From contig NZ_CP030850.1 in the NCBI RefSeq assembly GCF_003325355.1, positions 6,213,001-6,277,000 of the forward strand: a stretch of 64,000 bases of DNA. Direction: 5' to 3'. The notes beneath the pieces were generated by a model that worked only from the letters and a program-made list of their open reading frames with translations, ran no database searches and was not told the DNA's origin. This stretch comes from Runella rosea (GTDB taxonomy: Bacteria; Bacteroidota; Bacteroidia; Cytophagales; Spirosomataceae). Positions within the stretch are counted from its first letter, which is position 1. Each line of letters begins with the position of its first letter. Positions 29,244 through 38,069 of the stretch are shown here, in pieces. A program made the translations under genes and the position numbers.

Positions 29244-30383
29244 TTAATCAATGATTCTAAACAAACGATTCCAACGAATTTTGTTGAGAATTGACTTTGG
29301 ATTGGGGTCAATGGACATCCAGATAAAGACCGCTTTGCCGACGATGTGGTCGGCGGGCACAAAGCCCCAAAAGCGTGAATCTGCCGATTCGTAGCGGTTA
29401 TCGCCCATCATAAAGTAATAATCCTGCTTGAAAGTATAACTGGTGATGGCTTTGCCATCGATGCTGATGGTGTTTTTGTCCACGACTACCTTTGAGGCGT
29501 CATTGTGATCAAAGAACTTAATCACATGGCCGTATTTTGACACATTGGCCGAGTCAAGTTGTATGGTCAGCCCTGTTTTGGGAACTTGAATTGGGCCCCA
29601 AAAGTCAGGGTTTTGCTTGGCACCCGCTGGAAATAGCCCCATTTCGGTGCTTGTGGGGGCATAGCGATATTCGTGTTTTACGTCCTTAATAAAAGGGTGT
29701 TTCAACAAACCTTCCACAATTTGCGGGGTCGTGCGAATCTGGTACAAAAACTTGTTGGGAGCCAAAGAATCACTGGGATACGAGCTGTAATCTTGAATGT
29801 CTTCGTTTTCAAAGAAACGGTCATCCAATAAGTCCGTAGACCACATTCGGTAATAAAACTGCGCTTTGGCGGGGACTTCGGCGGGTTTGCCGTTTACATA
29901 CACATCAGCGCCTTTAATATCAACCAAGTCGCCACCAACGGCGATACAGCGTTTGATGAAGTTGGTACGCAAATCAACGGGGAATGCTTTGTAGCCGCCG
30001 TTGCCCTGTGCGGGATCTTCAAACGGCTCATCAGGGTCGCCGGGGTAGTTGAACACCACCACATCGTTACGTTTGACGTCCGAAAAGCCCGGTAGGCGGT
30101 ACATCGGAAGTTGAATCAGGGTCGAAAAAGACGGAATATTGGTTCCCCAGATGGTTTGGTGGGTCAGTGGCACTTGCAAGGGCGTTCCCGGGGTGCGGGC
30201 ACCGTAATGAAGTTTACTCACAAACAGGAAGTCGCCAATCAACAGGCTCTTCTCCATCGAAGACGAAGGAATGGTGTAGGCTTCTAAAAATAACCAACGG
30301 ATTAAGGTAGCTGCCACGACGGCAAAAACAATGGAATCAAGCCACTCTCTAAAGGCAGATTTTTTGGGGTTGGGTTTTGACAT
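29244..30383 (-). CDS. lepB: signal peptidase I
   Basis: A 379-residue membrane serine protease that removes signal peptides after export. I start at the ATG at 30383 (MSKPNPKKSAF). A single N-terminal membrane helix (about 15-35) precedes YTIPSSSMEKSLL with catalytic S42. The general-base lysine is K144 in NFIKRCIAVGGD. The C-terminal family box is MMGDNRYESADSRFWGFVP. The large insert between the serine and lysine boxes is usual for Bacteroidota enzymes. It ends a run parA-parB-DUF5683-dapB-lepB that is conserved in the phylum. Confidence 0.96.
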   Translation of the reverse strand: MSKPNPKKSAFREWLDSIVFAVVAATLIRWLFLEAYTIPSSSMEKSLLIGDFLFVSKLHYGARTPGTPLQVPLTHQTIWGTNIPSFSTLIQLPMYRLPGFSDVKRNDVVVFNYPGDPDEPFEDPAQGNGGYKAFPVDLRTNFIKRCIAVGGDLVDIKGADVYVNGKPAEVPAKAQFYYRMWSTDLLDDRFFENEDIQDYSSYPSDSLAPNKFLYQIRTTPQIVEGLLKHPFIKDVKHEYRYAPTSTEMGLFPAGAKQNPDFWGPIQVPKTGLTIQLDSANVSKYGHVIKFFDHNDASKVVVDKNTISIDGKAITSYTFKQDYYFMMGDNRYESADSRFWGFVPADHIVGKAVFIWMSIDPNPKSILNKIRWNRLFRIID

Positions 30384-30422
30384 TTCCGGTAGTATTGAAT
30401 GCAATTTTGGTGAATGAAAAAC

Positions 30423-31142
30423 TTAGTCTTCGCCGAGCAAATCGTCCATGCCATAGACTCCCTTGCGAGGGGAGAGCCATTCGGCCGCGACGACGGCCCC
30501 TAAAGCAAATCCTTGACGGCTATGGGCTACGTGCTGAATCTCAATGCTATCAACGGCGGAATCATAGCGGATAACGTGAGTGCCAGGCACCTCACCTTCG
30601 CGCAAAGATACAATCGGGATTTGATTTTCAGCAACATCGGCCTGATTGGCCCATTCCGTTTTGGCGGCCAGGTGCTCTATCAGCCCTTCGGCGAGTGTAA
30701 TGGCCGTGCCACTGGGCGCATCTAGCTTGTGGATATGGTGAATTTCGGTGGTATGAACACTGTACTGTGAATAGGGCGCAATGAGCTTGGCCAAGTATTT
30801 GTTCAATCTAAAAAACAGGTTGACGCCGATGCTATAATTGGAAGCGTAGAAAAAAGCAGCTCCGTGTGCTTGGCAAAGTTGTTCGATTTCGGGGCGGTGA
30901 TGGAGCCAGCCCGTGGTGCCGCATACGGTAGGCAGGCCTTTGTTCATGCACCATTTGAGGTTTTCGTAGGCGGCTTCGGGGGCGCTAAATTCAATGACGG
31001 CATCTACATTGTCGCGGCTGAAAGTATCCAGCTCGTGGCGATTGGTAACGTCAATTTTTCCGACAATTTGGTGACCGCGACTCAGGGCGATTTGTTCGAT
31101 TACTTTGCCCATTTTGCCGTAGCCCAGAAGAAGAATATTCAT
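30423..31142 (-). CDS. dapB: 4-hydroxy-tetrahydrodipicolinate reductase
   Basis: A 239-residue NAD(P)H-dependent enzyme of lysine and meso-diaminopimelate synthesis. The Rossmann start is LLLGYGKMGKVIEQ, followed by VIEFSAPEA and VCGTTGW. The catalytic and substrate-binding motif is EIHHIHKLDAPSGTA. SLREGEVPGTHVIRYDS is also typical. It lies 39 bases upstream of lepB in the same direction. Confidence 0.96.
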   Translation of the reverse strand: MNILLLGYGKMGKVIEQIALSRGHQIVGKIDVTNRHELDTFSRDNVDAVIEFSAPEAAYENLKWCMNKGLPTVCGTTGWLHHRPEIEQLCQAHGAAFFYASNYSIGVNLFFRLNKYLAKLIAPYSQYSVHTTEIHHIHKLDAPSGTAITLAEGLIEHLAAKTEWANQADVAENQIPIVSLREGEVPGTHVIRYDSAVDSIEIQHVAHSRQGFALGAVVAAEWLSPRKGVYGMDDLLGED

Positions 31143-31215
31143 TAATTTGAAAATTTATTATGTGCCAAAGCACTGGTATGCGTTAAAGGTGAATGAATGT
31201 TCAATCAGCAAATTA

Positions 31216-31908
31216 TTATTTAATTGGTATCACTATTTTGGCCCCGATGATGCCACCCGTAAATGAATTATAGCCGGCATCGGGCTGAACCCGAAACGAT
31301 ATATCTTCCGACATATCAAAGGTTTTTAAGTGAGCCGCTACGTTGGCTTCGATGATATTAAGCGCCCAAACGGCCGTTAGCATCACAAAATTCAAATCCC
31401 GGTAGCGACGATAAAAATCTTTCCCTTTCGTAATTTGCTCAATCGTTAGCGTCCGTGTTATCTTTTGGCCCCGTATGTATACGGGCGCTTCTGTCCGTAA
31501 TGCCGCGCCTGTTACAGGATTATAACTGTCGATGTAGGGCGTTAGATAGTCGTGGTACCGAATATTAAAATAGCGGATAAAATAAATGACCGTTCCAAAA
31601 CCCGCGTACACAAAAGGCATTTTCCAATACTGTTTGTTGTACGCCTGCCCAAGGCTTGGCACCACGAGCGAATAGATAGCGGCTTTGCGGGGGCTGTGCT
31701 TGGCCGCAGGCTTGGCTGGGGCCACGATTTTGGCCAGTGTATCTTTCAGTCCCTGAGCGTTTTTGAGTGAATCAGGGCGCAGGGTATCGGCAAGGGTTGC
31801 CAAACGGGCAAAGCGCTTTTGCAGGGAGTCTGTTTTAACTTGCTGGCTCATTACTCCTGACAACCCAACTACACACCAGCAAATGATCAATAATCCCGAC
31901 CGTATCAC
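31216..31908 (-). CDS. DUF5683 membrane protein
   Basis: A 230-residue protein with a signal peptide (about 1-21) and the family core SPRKAAIYSLVVPSLGQAYN (about 73-92) leading into a membrane helix (VYAGFGTVIYFIRYF). A further hydrophobic segment follows (FVMLTAVWALNIIEANVAA). The function is unknown, but the gene sits between parB and dapB in many Bacteroidota, so an envelope role is plausible. Its start overlaps the parB stop by four bases, indicating coupled translation. Confidence 0.85.
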   Translation of the reverse strand: MIRSGLLIICWCVVGLSGVMSQQVKTDSLQKRFARLATLADTLRPDSLKNAQGLKDTLAKIVAPAKPAAKHSPRKAAIYSLVVPSLGQAYNKQYWKMPFVYAGFGTVIYFIRYFNIRYHDYLTPYIDSYNPVTGAALRTEAPVYIRGQKITRTLTIEQITKGKDFYRRYRDLNFVMLTAVWALNIIEANVAAHLKTFDMSEDISFRVQPDAGYNSFTGGIIGAKIVIPIK

Positions 31909-32825
31909 GATTCAAATTTTAAAACCTTTAAAATCCGTTCCAACTCATCCTGCGAAGTAAAAGGAATTTTTATTTCTCCTTTTTGTTTGTCGTCGGTTTT
32001 AATAGAAACCTTTGAGCCAAAATAAGAAGAAAGTTTAAACTGCAACGACCGCATTTCCTGCTTTACCACGCTCGGGCGACGGTCATGGGAGTTAGGGTCG
32101 GGTGTTTCTATTTGGAGACTGCGCACGGCATCTTCTACTTTGCGTACCGACCAAGCTTCTTCGATGGTTTTACGAAACAGTTTAAGCTGTACGTCTGGAT
32201 TGTCAATGTTGATAATGGCTCGGGCGTGGCCCATCGTGATTTGATCGTCGCGCAGGGCGGCCTGAATCATGGGCGGGAGCTTGAGCAAACGAATGTAATT
32301 GTTGACCGTTGTACGGTTTTTGCCGACGCGCTCACCCAATTCGTCTTGCTTGAGACCACAATCAGAAATCAGTCGCTGATAGCTCAGGGCAATTTCGATG
32401 GCGTTTAGGTTTTCGCGTTGTATGTTTTCAATCAAGGCCATTTCCAGCATTTGCTGGTCGTTGGCCGTCCGGATATACGAAGGAATGTGGGTCAGACCTG
32501 CCAGCTTGGAAGCCTGCAAACGCCGTTCTCCTGAAATCAACTGGTAGCGGTCTCGACCGATCTGACGTACGGTGATGGGTTGGATAATGCCTTGAATACG
32601 AATAGATTCCGCTAATTCATTGAGGGCTTCTTCATCAAAACGCGTACGAGGTTGAAAAGGGTTTACATCAATCTGCTCAACGTGAATTTCGCTCATCATG
32701 CTCACGTTGTCGTAAGGTAGGGGGCGAGTTGAACGGTTGACGTTATCGCTGTCATGGAGTAATGCACCCAAACCACGTCCGAGTCCTGTCATTTTTTTAG
32801 GAGCCGCTTTTCCAATATTTTCCAT
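31905..32825 (-). CDS. parB: chromosome-partitioning protein ParB
   Basis: A 306-residue centromere-binding CTPase. The N-terminus has the common GLGRGLGALL, the CTP-binding and sliding-clamp domain carries ISGERRLQASKLAGL and ALIENIQRENLNAIE, and the helix-turn-helix is DELGERVGKNRTTVNNYIRL. The C-terminal dimerisation part is short. ParB loads at parS, slides along DNA and works with ParA to segregate the origin. The gene is 104 bases after parA. Confidence 0.96.
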   Translation of the reverse strand: MENIGKAAPKKMTGLGRGLGALLHDSDNVNRSTRPLPYDNVSMMSEIHVEQIDVNPFQPRTRFDEEALNELAESIRIQGIIQPITVRQIGRDRYQLISGERRLQASKLAGLTHIPSYIRTANDQQMLEMALIENIQRENLNAIEIALSYQRLISDCGLKQDELGERVGKNRTTVNNYIRLLKLPPMIQAALRDDQITMGHARAIINIDNPDVQLKLFRKTIEEAWSVRKVEDAVRSLQIETPDPNSHDRRPSVVKQEMRSLQFKLSSYFGSKVSIKTDDKQKGEIKIPFTSQDELERILKVLKFES

Positions 32826-32929
32826 GTGTAGAAGATTTTTTATGAATGTTGGGTTGAATGAAAGACGTAACTTTTTGTAAAACCGTTACGTAATGCCAAT
32901 GAAGCGGGACAAAACGACCCGCTGGGAAA

Positions 32930-33733
32930 TTAATTGGCTTTTCGTACGGTTTGTTCGTCCTGTTCAAGCAGCCCATTCTTACTTAAAATTTCGCGGGCAA
33001 GGTTGAGATAACTGACCGCGCCCTTGCTGTCGGAATCTTGCGCAATGGTAGGAACACCGTAGCTTGGAGATTCACTGAGACGGATATTTCGGGGAATGAT
33101 GGTGTTGAAAACCATGTGTTTGAAGTGCGCCGTTACCTCATTGACGACTTGGTTAGAAAGGCGTACACGCATGTCATACATGGTCAGCAGAATGCCTTCG
33201 ATGGCCAAATTGGTATTGAGTCGGGTTTGGATAATCTTAATGGTATTGAGCAATTTACCCAACCCTTCCAACGCAAAATATTCGCACTGCACGGGTACAA
33301 TCACCGAATCGGCGGCCGTGAGGCTGTTGATGGTAATCAAACCCAGTGAGGGAGAGCAGTCAATAATGACAAAATCGTAGTCTTCTTTGATGGGCCATAA
33401 AGCTTCCTTCATTTTTTCCTCGCGGTTTTTGAGATTAATCATTTCAATCTCCGCACCTACAAGGTCGATGTGGGAAGGCAAAAGGTACAGATTCTCGAAG
33501 TTGGTTTCTACGATGGCTTCCTGAGGAATGACGCCTTCTACCATACATTCGTAAATGCTGTATTCGATTTCTTTGGGGTTGAAGCCCAAGCCCGACGTAG
33601 AGTTGGCCTGAGGGTCAGCGTCTACGATTAAGGTTTTAAAATCCAGTACTGCTAAACTTGCTGCCAGGTTGATGGCAGTGGTCGTTTTACCGACGCCACC
33701 TTTTTGGTTGGCTATTGCTATAATTTTGCCCAT
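32930..33733 (-). CDS. parA: chromosome-partitioning ATPase ParA (Soj)
   Basis: A 267-residue ATPase with the deviant Walker A motif NQKGGVGKTTT near the N-terminus, LIVDADPQANSTSGLG and FVIIDCSPSLGLITINSL (Walker B region). I use the ATG at 33733 (MGKIIAIANQKGG); the frame extends eight codons further without merit. It forms moving gradients on the nucleoid that position ParB-parS. A parS-like sequence lies just upstream. Confidence 0.96.
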   Translation of the reverse strand: MGKIIAIANQKGGVGKTTTAINLAASLAVLDFKTLIVDADPQANSTSGLGFNPKEIEYSIYECMVEGVIPQEAIVETNFENLYLLPSHIDLVGAEIEMINLKNREEKMKEALWPIKEDYDFVIIDCSPSLGLITINSLTAADSVIVPVQCEYFALEGLGKLLNTIKIIQTRLNTNLAIEGILLTMYDMRVRLSNQVVNEVTAHFKHMVFNTIIPRNIRLSESPSYGVPTIAQDSDSKGAVSYLNLAREILSKNGLLEQDEQTVRKAN

Positions 33734-33787
33734 TGTTGTTAGGTTTACCGCCTTCAAATATCCATCTTTATTCGGACTCTGCCAAAC

Positions 33788-33820
33788 TGTTCCACGTAAA
33801 AAATGTTAAATGTTTCACGA
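33788..33820. other. parS-like sites upstream of parA
   Basis: TGTTCCACGTAAAAAA at 33788-33803 matches the broadly conserved parS consensus TGTTTCACGTGAAACA at 13 of 16 positions. A second half-site, TGTTTCACGA, lies at 33811-33820. Both are 55-90 bases before parA. Neither is a perfect palindrome, so these may be weak ParB sites or decayed copies. Confidence 0.5.
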
Positions 33821-34029
33821 TTTAGTAGTAAGCAGTTGGCAGTTAACCCTTAGCAAAGCAACGATTTTGGTTTTTTGAAGGGACTTACTTCCTAATTAAA
33901 CATTATAAATGAAAGAATGGCCTAAACGAGTGGTAGTGAGGCTCATTTGGAAACGTGTAAATTTTAACAATCATTTAATAATCCCTTACGGGGAGCATTT
34001 TGTGCCCGCTTCCCGTGATGATTTAACCT

Positions 34030-36999
34030 TTAATAGCCGCACCCGCCAATATATGCTTTAAAAATACTGCCATTTTGGGCTTCAAAACCGGGTTGAAGGG
34101 TGACTGATTTTCCCGCGTTGAGCATTACGTTTGTGCCCGCCGAAACCGTTGTTGGTCCGCTGTTTTGGGTGGTAATGGTCGTTGCAGCGTCATATTTCCC
34201 AGACGTGATGGTTCCTGATACAAGGAGGGTATCGGGGCAGGGAGGAGAAATGCCCGTTTCCTGAATGAGAATGTTGTCCAAAAACAGACGATTGCCCCAT
34301 CCGCCAACATCTTCAAAGACTAACTCTAAGGTTTTGCCAGCATAGGCTGATAAATTAACGGTTTCTTTTCGCCATTGGCTGCAATCTGCTGGGGTAAAAA
34401 GCCCCGTTTGATCGGGGGCAGTGGCGAGCGTACCTCCTGATTTATCATAAAGGAGTTGTTGTGTTCCGTCGCACGCAATGGCCCAAACCCGAAGTTTATC
34501 GAATTTTATGGCATCATAACGCGCATAGGCTACGTCAAAAGTAAGGCTGGCAGAATCCATGTTGGTAAGGTCAACAAAACGCCTGAGTCGGTCTATCTTT
34601 CCGGTATTATCAGCGGCTCGGTTATTGATTACGGCGGCATTGGCATGACAAGTGTTGCTCTCTGTAGTCCACGTAATTGCATCATTGTCAAGATTTTGGT
34701 TAATCCAATGGGTTAAGTTTGCAACAAACTGTTCGTTTAAGGGTTCAGCAATATGCCGTGCCGCATCGGTGGGAAAAGCATCGTAAATATCTTTGATGCC
34801 GTCGTTGTCGCGGTCGATTCCTTTTACGTAATTCAGCAGGGTAGTCAAAGCCTGCGGGGCATTGGCTGGCGAAGTTGAACCAGCTTGGTTCAACGTGCTT
34901 TCGCCGTGACAAGACGTGCAGGTCCGAACTTCACCCGCTTTGGTGCTTATCCATAACCGTTCCCGTACAATCCCCTTATTATTGGCGTCGGTTAGTTGCC
35001 AAGTCAGGGCGCGTTTGGCGGGTACAATCATGGCGGCGGAGCCGTCTGGATGGATATTGGCACTGCCTTGGGCACCAGTAGTTGGAGGATTGTAAGCTAC
35101 AGCGGTTGGGTCATGCAAAAACTTGGCAATGCCTCTTCTTCCTGGTTTGGGCGTTGCCATTCCGCCGATACCGCGCAACAAATCGTTTTGTAAAAATTGG
35201 AGGTGTTTAACCTCATAAACAGGGGAGGGGCTAACTGGATTGATGGTTTGGTGGGCGCTGCCCGACACCTTTAAATTAAACGGTTGCTGTTGGTCGGCAT
35301 CGTCCCGGCTGGTGACATCCCTGATGGCAAGGACGGATAGGTTATTGCGGCGAAGAAATTTTTGAAAATCATGCAAATTCACTCCCGCCGCCGCAAAAAG
35401 TGCCTGCTCAGAAGGGGCGACGGTTTGCAAATGGAGGGTGGGCGTTGTAGGACGTGGGGTAACTTTTACTTCTACAGGATAAGTTTCCCAAAGTATTCCT
35501 GAGTATGTCAATAGCTCATCGGGACTCCACCATGACACGGTCTTAGTAATGCCTGCTCCCGTCAAAGCCGTAGCCGAGGCTTTAAAATAGCCGCCGTTGG
35601 CTTCCAAAAGACGAATGCGATAATCGTATTTGCTGAGCGGAGCGCCAGAAGTGCCTATATTTTCATCGTAATCGGTTGCGTGTGAGTGCGAAACAATGAC
35701 CTGCCCATCCGAAAGCGGTAGGGGAGTACGATACATACCGCTGTGGTTTGCGCTTGGCGTTTCGTCGGGTGAGCGCGTGTCGGGATGCGTAACGTAGGTA
35801 AAAGTAATTTGTTCGGGGTGCATTCCGGGCGGTGCGTTTACTTTTACCACCATTCCTGAGGCGTGTGTGCCGAACTCGGGGGCTTCGATTCCGTAATAAA
35901 GACCGGGCGTGACGGGGGATTCGCGAATATGAAACATCGCCCGAATGGGCGTAGGACTGATGGGCGTATAAAAATCATGGAGATTGGGGTCGTTGGTAAA
36001 ATTTTGCGTCATATAATTCCCCATTTCGTGCCGGCCTAAGTGGTTGAGCATTTCCATTTCTGTGCCGTCTTCGTTCATCATCCAAGGATTGAAAATATTG
36101 AAGTTTTGGGGATTGGTATTGGCCCACTGCGGCAGCGAAAGTAAATCGGTTCGGCCAGGACGCGGTTCGGGAAAGATTTCTACGTCGGGCAGAATGGATG
36201 ATTTGGCAGCGTTGGCGGTTTCATCGGCGTAGTTAAAAGTGCCATAGCCTGTGTTGTCGATGATGTCCGCATCGGCCTGTTGGTCGCGCTGAAGGTGGTC
36301 CCATCGGGTGAAGATGACGCGTCCGGCGTGGTCAATGCTGGGTGTAAAATCACCTGACGGCGAATGGGTCAACATTTCTAGCCCGTCGGCCATCGAACAA
36401 GCCTTGGGGTCGAGCCGCCAAATCCCCGATACAATGGGGGAAGATTCGTATTCGTCGTGTTGTGGATACAGGTGCGCAGCTCCGCCGAGGGGCATATCGG
36501 TCGTAAAAAGGATACGGTCGTCGGTGCCGTATATCGGCTGAATGTTGTTGTAGCCCACGGGTTGGTTGGGCACTAGTGTAATGACTGGGGTATCATTTTT
36601 ACCTAATCCCGTAATCTCGTATAACTTCCAACGGTAGCTCTGAACCTGATAACGGGCCGTAGCCGAGCCGATGACCATGCTGAACAGTGCTTTGGTGCCA
36701 CTCCAATGCACAGACGGGTCACGTACTGCGATAGACGTAGCGCCCTGCATTTCCGTTTGGCCGTAACCCGCCATTTGGGTCAAATTCTTCAACGAGCCGT
36801 CGGGATAGCGAATGTAAAGGTCGCCGCCTCGCGGAGCTGAAAAGGTGCTTGCTTGGTGATTGCCGAAGGTTTCTAAGCTGGTAGCGAATCCAAACGGTTG
36901 AGGCACTTGGGTACAAAACAGAATGGGATTGGGCAAGGTTTGGGCGCGGAGCAAGATGGAACAAAGGGAGAATACCGCTAAAAGGAAATGTGTTTTCAT
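34030..36999 (-). CDS. secreted HzsA-related haem protein with C-terminal 3-coathanger-like domain
   Basis: A 989-residue exported protein. The ATG at 36999 gives a signal peptide, MKTHFLLAVFSLCSILLRAQ. The first 650 residues resemble the propeller and middle domains of hydrazine synthase alpha (HzsA)-related proteins, for example SPIVSGIWRLDP, PGLYYGIEAPEFGTHASG and SHSHATDYDENIG. A single c-type haem motif CTSCH lies at 694-698. A calcium-binding thrombospondin-3-like repeat (DRDNDGIKDIYDAFPTD, about 729-745) follows, then a beta-sandwich with LRVWAIACDG and a C-terminal region ending KSVTLQPGFEAQNGSIFKAY, typical of the 3-coathanger stack domain. Real hydrazine synthesis is unlikely because no other anammox genes are present. 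Substrate unknown. Confidence 0.8.
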   Translation of the reverse strand: MKTHFLLAVFSLCSILLRAQTLPNPILFCTQVPQPFGFATSLETFGNHQASTFSAPRGGDLYIRYPDGSLKNLTQMAGYGQTEMQGATSIAVRDPSVHWSGTKALFSMVIGSATARYQVQSYRWKLYEITGLGKNDTPVITLVPNQPVGYNNIQPIYGTDDRILFTTDMPLGGAAHLYPQHDEYESSPIVSGIWRLDPKACSMADGLEMLTHSPSGDFTPSIDHAGRVIFTRWDHLQRDQQADADIIDNTGYGTFNYADETANAAKSSILPDVEIFPEPRPGRTDLLSLPQWANTNPQNFNIFNPWMMNEDGTEMEMLNHLGRHEMGNYMTQNFTNDPNLHDFYTPISPTPIRAMFHIRESPVTPGLYYGIEAPEFGTHASGMVVKVNAPPGMHPEQITFTYVTHPDTRSPDETPSANHSGMYRTPLPLSDGQVIVSHSHATDYDENIGTSGAPLSKYDYRIRLLEANGGYFKASATALTGAGITKTVSWWSPDELLTYSGILWETYPVEVKVTPRPTTPTLHLQTVAPSEQALFAAAGVNLHDFQKFLRRNNLSVLAIRDVTSRDDADQQQPFNLKVSGSAHQTINPVSPSPVYEVKHLQFLQNDLLRGIGGMATPKPGRRGIAKFLHDPTAVAYNPPTTGAQGSANIHPDGSAAMIVPAKRALTWQLTDANNKGIVRERLWISTKAGEVRTCTSCHGESTLNQAGSTSPANAPQALTTLLNYVKGIDRDNDGIKDIYDAFPTDAARHIAEPLNEQFVANLTHWINQNLDNDAITWTTESNTCHANAAVINNRAADNTGKIDRLRRFVDLTNMDSASLTFDVAYARYDAIKFDKLRVWAIACDGTQQLLYDKSGGTLATAPDQTGLFTPADCSQWRKETVNLSAYAGKTLELVFEDVGGWGNRLFLDNILIQETGISPPCPDTLLVSGTITSGKYDAATTITTQNSGPTTVSAGTNVMLNAGKSVTLQPGFEAQNGSIFKAYIGGCGY

Positions 37000-37189
37000 G
37001 GCTAAATAATAGTTAAAAAACATAAAGAGGACAGGTAAGAAAAAGCGTAATGGAAAAATGAGTATTGTTGCCGAAAACCGCTGGAGAGCGTGGCTTTAAA
37101 TGCGTTTGCCTTGGGCAAAAAAGTAGGGGAGGTATTTGGAAATTAACGGCAGGTTTCAGGCGATGAAATCATAGAAACAGACTGCTAAA

Positions 37190-37222
37190 CAAAGGTATAG
37201 ATAGTTTGCGTTAATTCCCCAA
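37190..37222 (-). promoter_or_regulatory. candidate promoter for the HzsA-like gene
   Basis: On the minus strand TTG (37220-37222) is followed after 22 bases by TACCTTTG (37190-37197), an exact TAnnTTTG match. It would give a leader of about 185 bases. Confidence 0.4.
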
Positions 37223-37326
37223 CCGTTTAATCGAAAACAAGGGTTGCTATAATTTACCATTTAAAGTTTTTAAAATCTGGAGATTACGCCAAGAAAGTAA
37301 GATTTTGTTTCACAATCTTGTTGATT

Positions 37327-37357
37327 TTGGAAACAGCGAGCTGCTGAAGTATTTTCG
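37327..37357 (+). promoter_or_regulatory. candidate promoter for the DUF1080 gene
   Basis: TTG (37327-37329), 20-base spacer, TATTTTCG (37350-37357). The -7 box has one mismatch to TAnnTTTG and is identical to the box proposed upstream of the SusC gene. Confidence 0.35.
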
Positions 37358-37414
37358 AAAAGTAGATAAAGCCCAAATTGCCTTTAAAAAAGTAAATAAA
37401 ACAAGGCATTTCTT

Positions 37415-38056
37415 ATGGCAAAGCATCTTCTGATTTTTTCACTGGCAGGTATACTTACCCTCACAAACCTTTTTCTGATTCCCTCCCAAAAAGAAGTTAG
37501 GCTGTTTGATGGTAAAAGTTTTAAGGGCTGGGAAGGCGATACTTTGACGACTTGGCGGATTGAAAACGGTTCGCTTGTGGGCGGTTCGCTCGTGACCAAA
37601 GTGCCTCATAATGATTTTCTTTGTACCCAACGTAGCTTTTCAAATTTTATCTTGAAACTCAAATTTAAATTGTCGGGTACGGAAGGTTTTATCAATTCTG
37701 GAGTACAGTTTCGCAGCAAACGATTGACCAATCCTGCCTATGAAATGATTGGTTATCAGGCCGATTTGGGGGATAATTACTGGGCAAGTTTGTACGACGA
37801 ATCAAGAAGAAATAAAACTTTGATTGGCCCTGATGCGGCGTTGGTGAAAAAAATATTGAAACCTGGGGCTTGGAATGATTTTGAAGTACGGGCCGAAAAT
37901 CGCCGAATTCGTATCCTTTTAAATGGTCAGCAGACCGTAGATTATACCGAACCCGACGAGAGCATTCCGCAATCGGGCCTGATAGGGCTGCAAATCCACG
38001 GAGGCGGAAAAGCCGAAGTGGCGTATAAGGATATAATTATCCAAGAACTACCTTAA
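37415..38056 (+). CDS. DUF1080 (3-keto-disaccharide hydrolase-like) exported protein
   Basis: A 213-residue protein with a signal-anchor-like N-terminus (about 4-24) and one concanavalin-like DUF1080 domain. Family features are VRLFDGKSFKGWEG, TTWRIENGSLVG, GFINSGVQFRSKR, YEMIGYQADLGDNYWASLYD and GLIGLQIHGGG. Some members hydrolyse 3-keto-glycosides and others only bind carbohydrate. The flavin oxidase gene follows after 13 bases, so the two are very likely co-transcribed. Confidence 0.88.
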   Translation: MAKHLLIFSLAGILTLTNLFLIPSQKEVRLFDGKSFKGWEGDTLTTWRIENGSLVGGSLVTKVPHNDFLCTQRSFSNFILKLKFKLSGTEGFINSGVQFRSKRLTNPAYEMIGYQADLGDNYWASLYDESRRNKTLIGPDAALVKKILKPGAWNDFEVRAENRRIRILLNGQQTVDYTEPDESIPQSGLIGLQIHGGGKAEVAYKDIIIQELP

Positions 38057-38069
38057 CCTAACCTCTAGC

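Larger units (their letters stand above)
37000..37414. other. 415-base divergent intergenic region
   Basis: The gap separates the HzsA-like gene (leftward) from the DUF1080 gene (rightward). It is AT-rich and holds one candidate promoter for each direction. No hairpin terminator, RNA gene or credible ORF is seen. Confidence 0.5.

Noticed and set aside
34030-36999. True hydrazine synthase
   Set aside because: No other subunits or hydrazine dehydrogenase are nearby and the C-terminal domains are those of Bacteroidota surface proteins.
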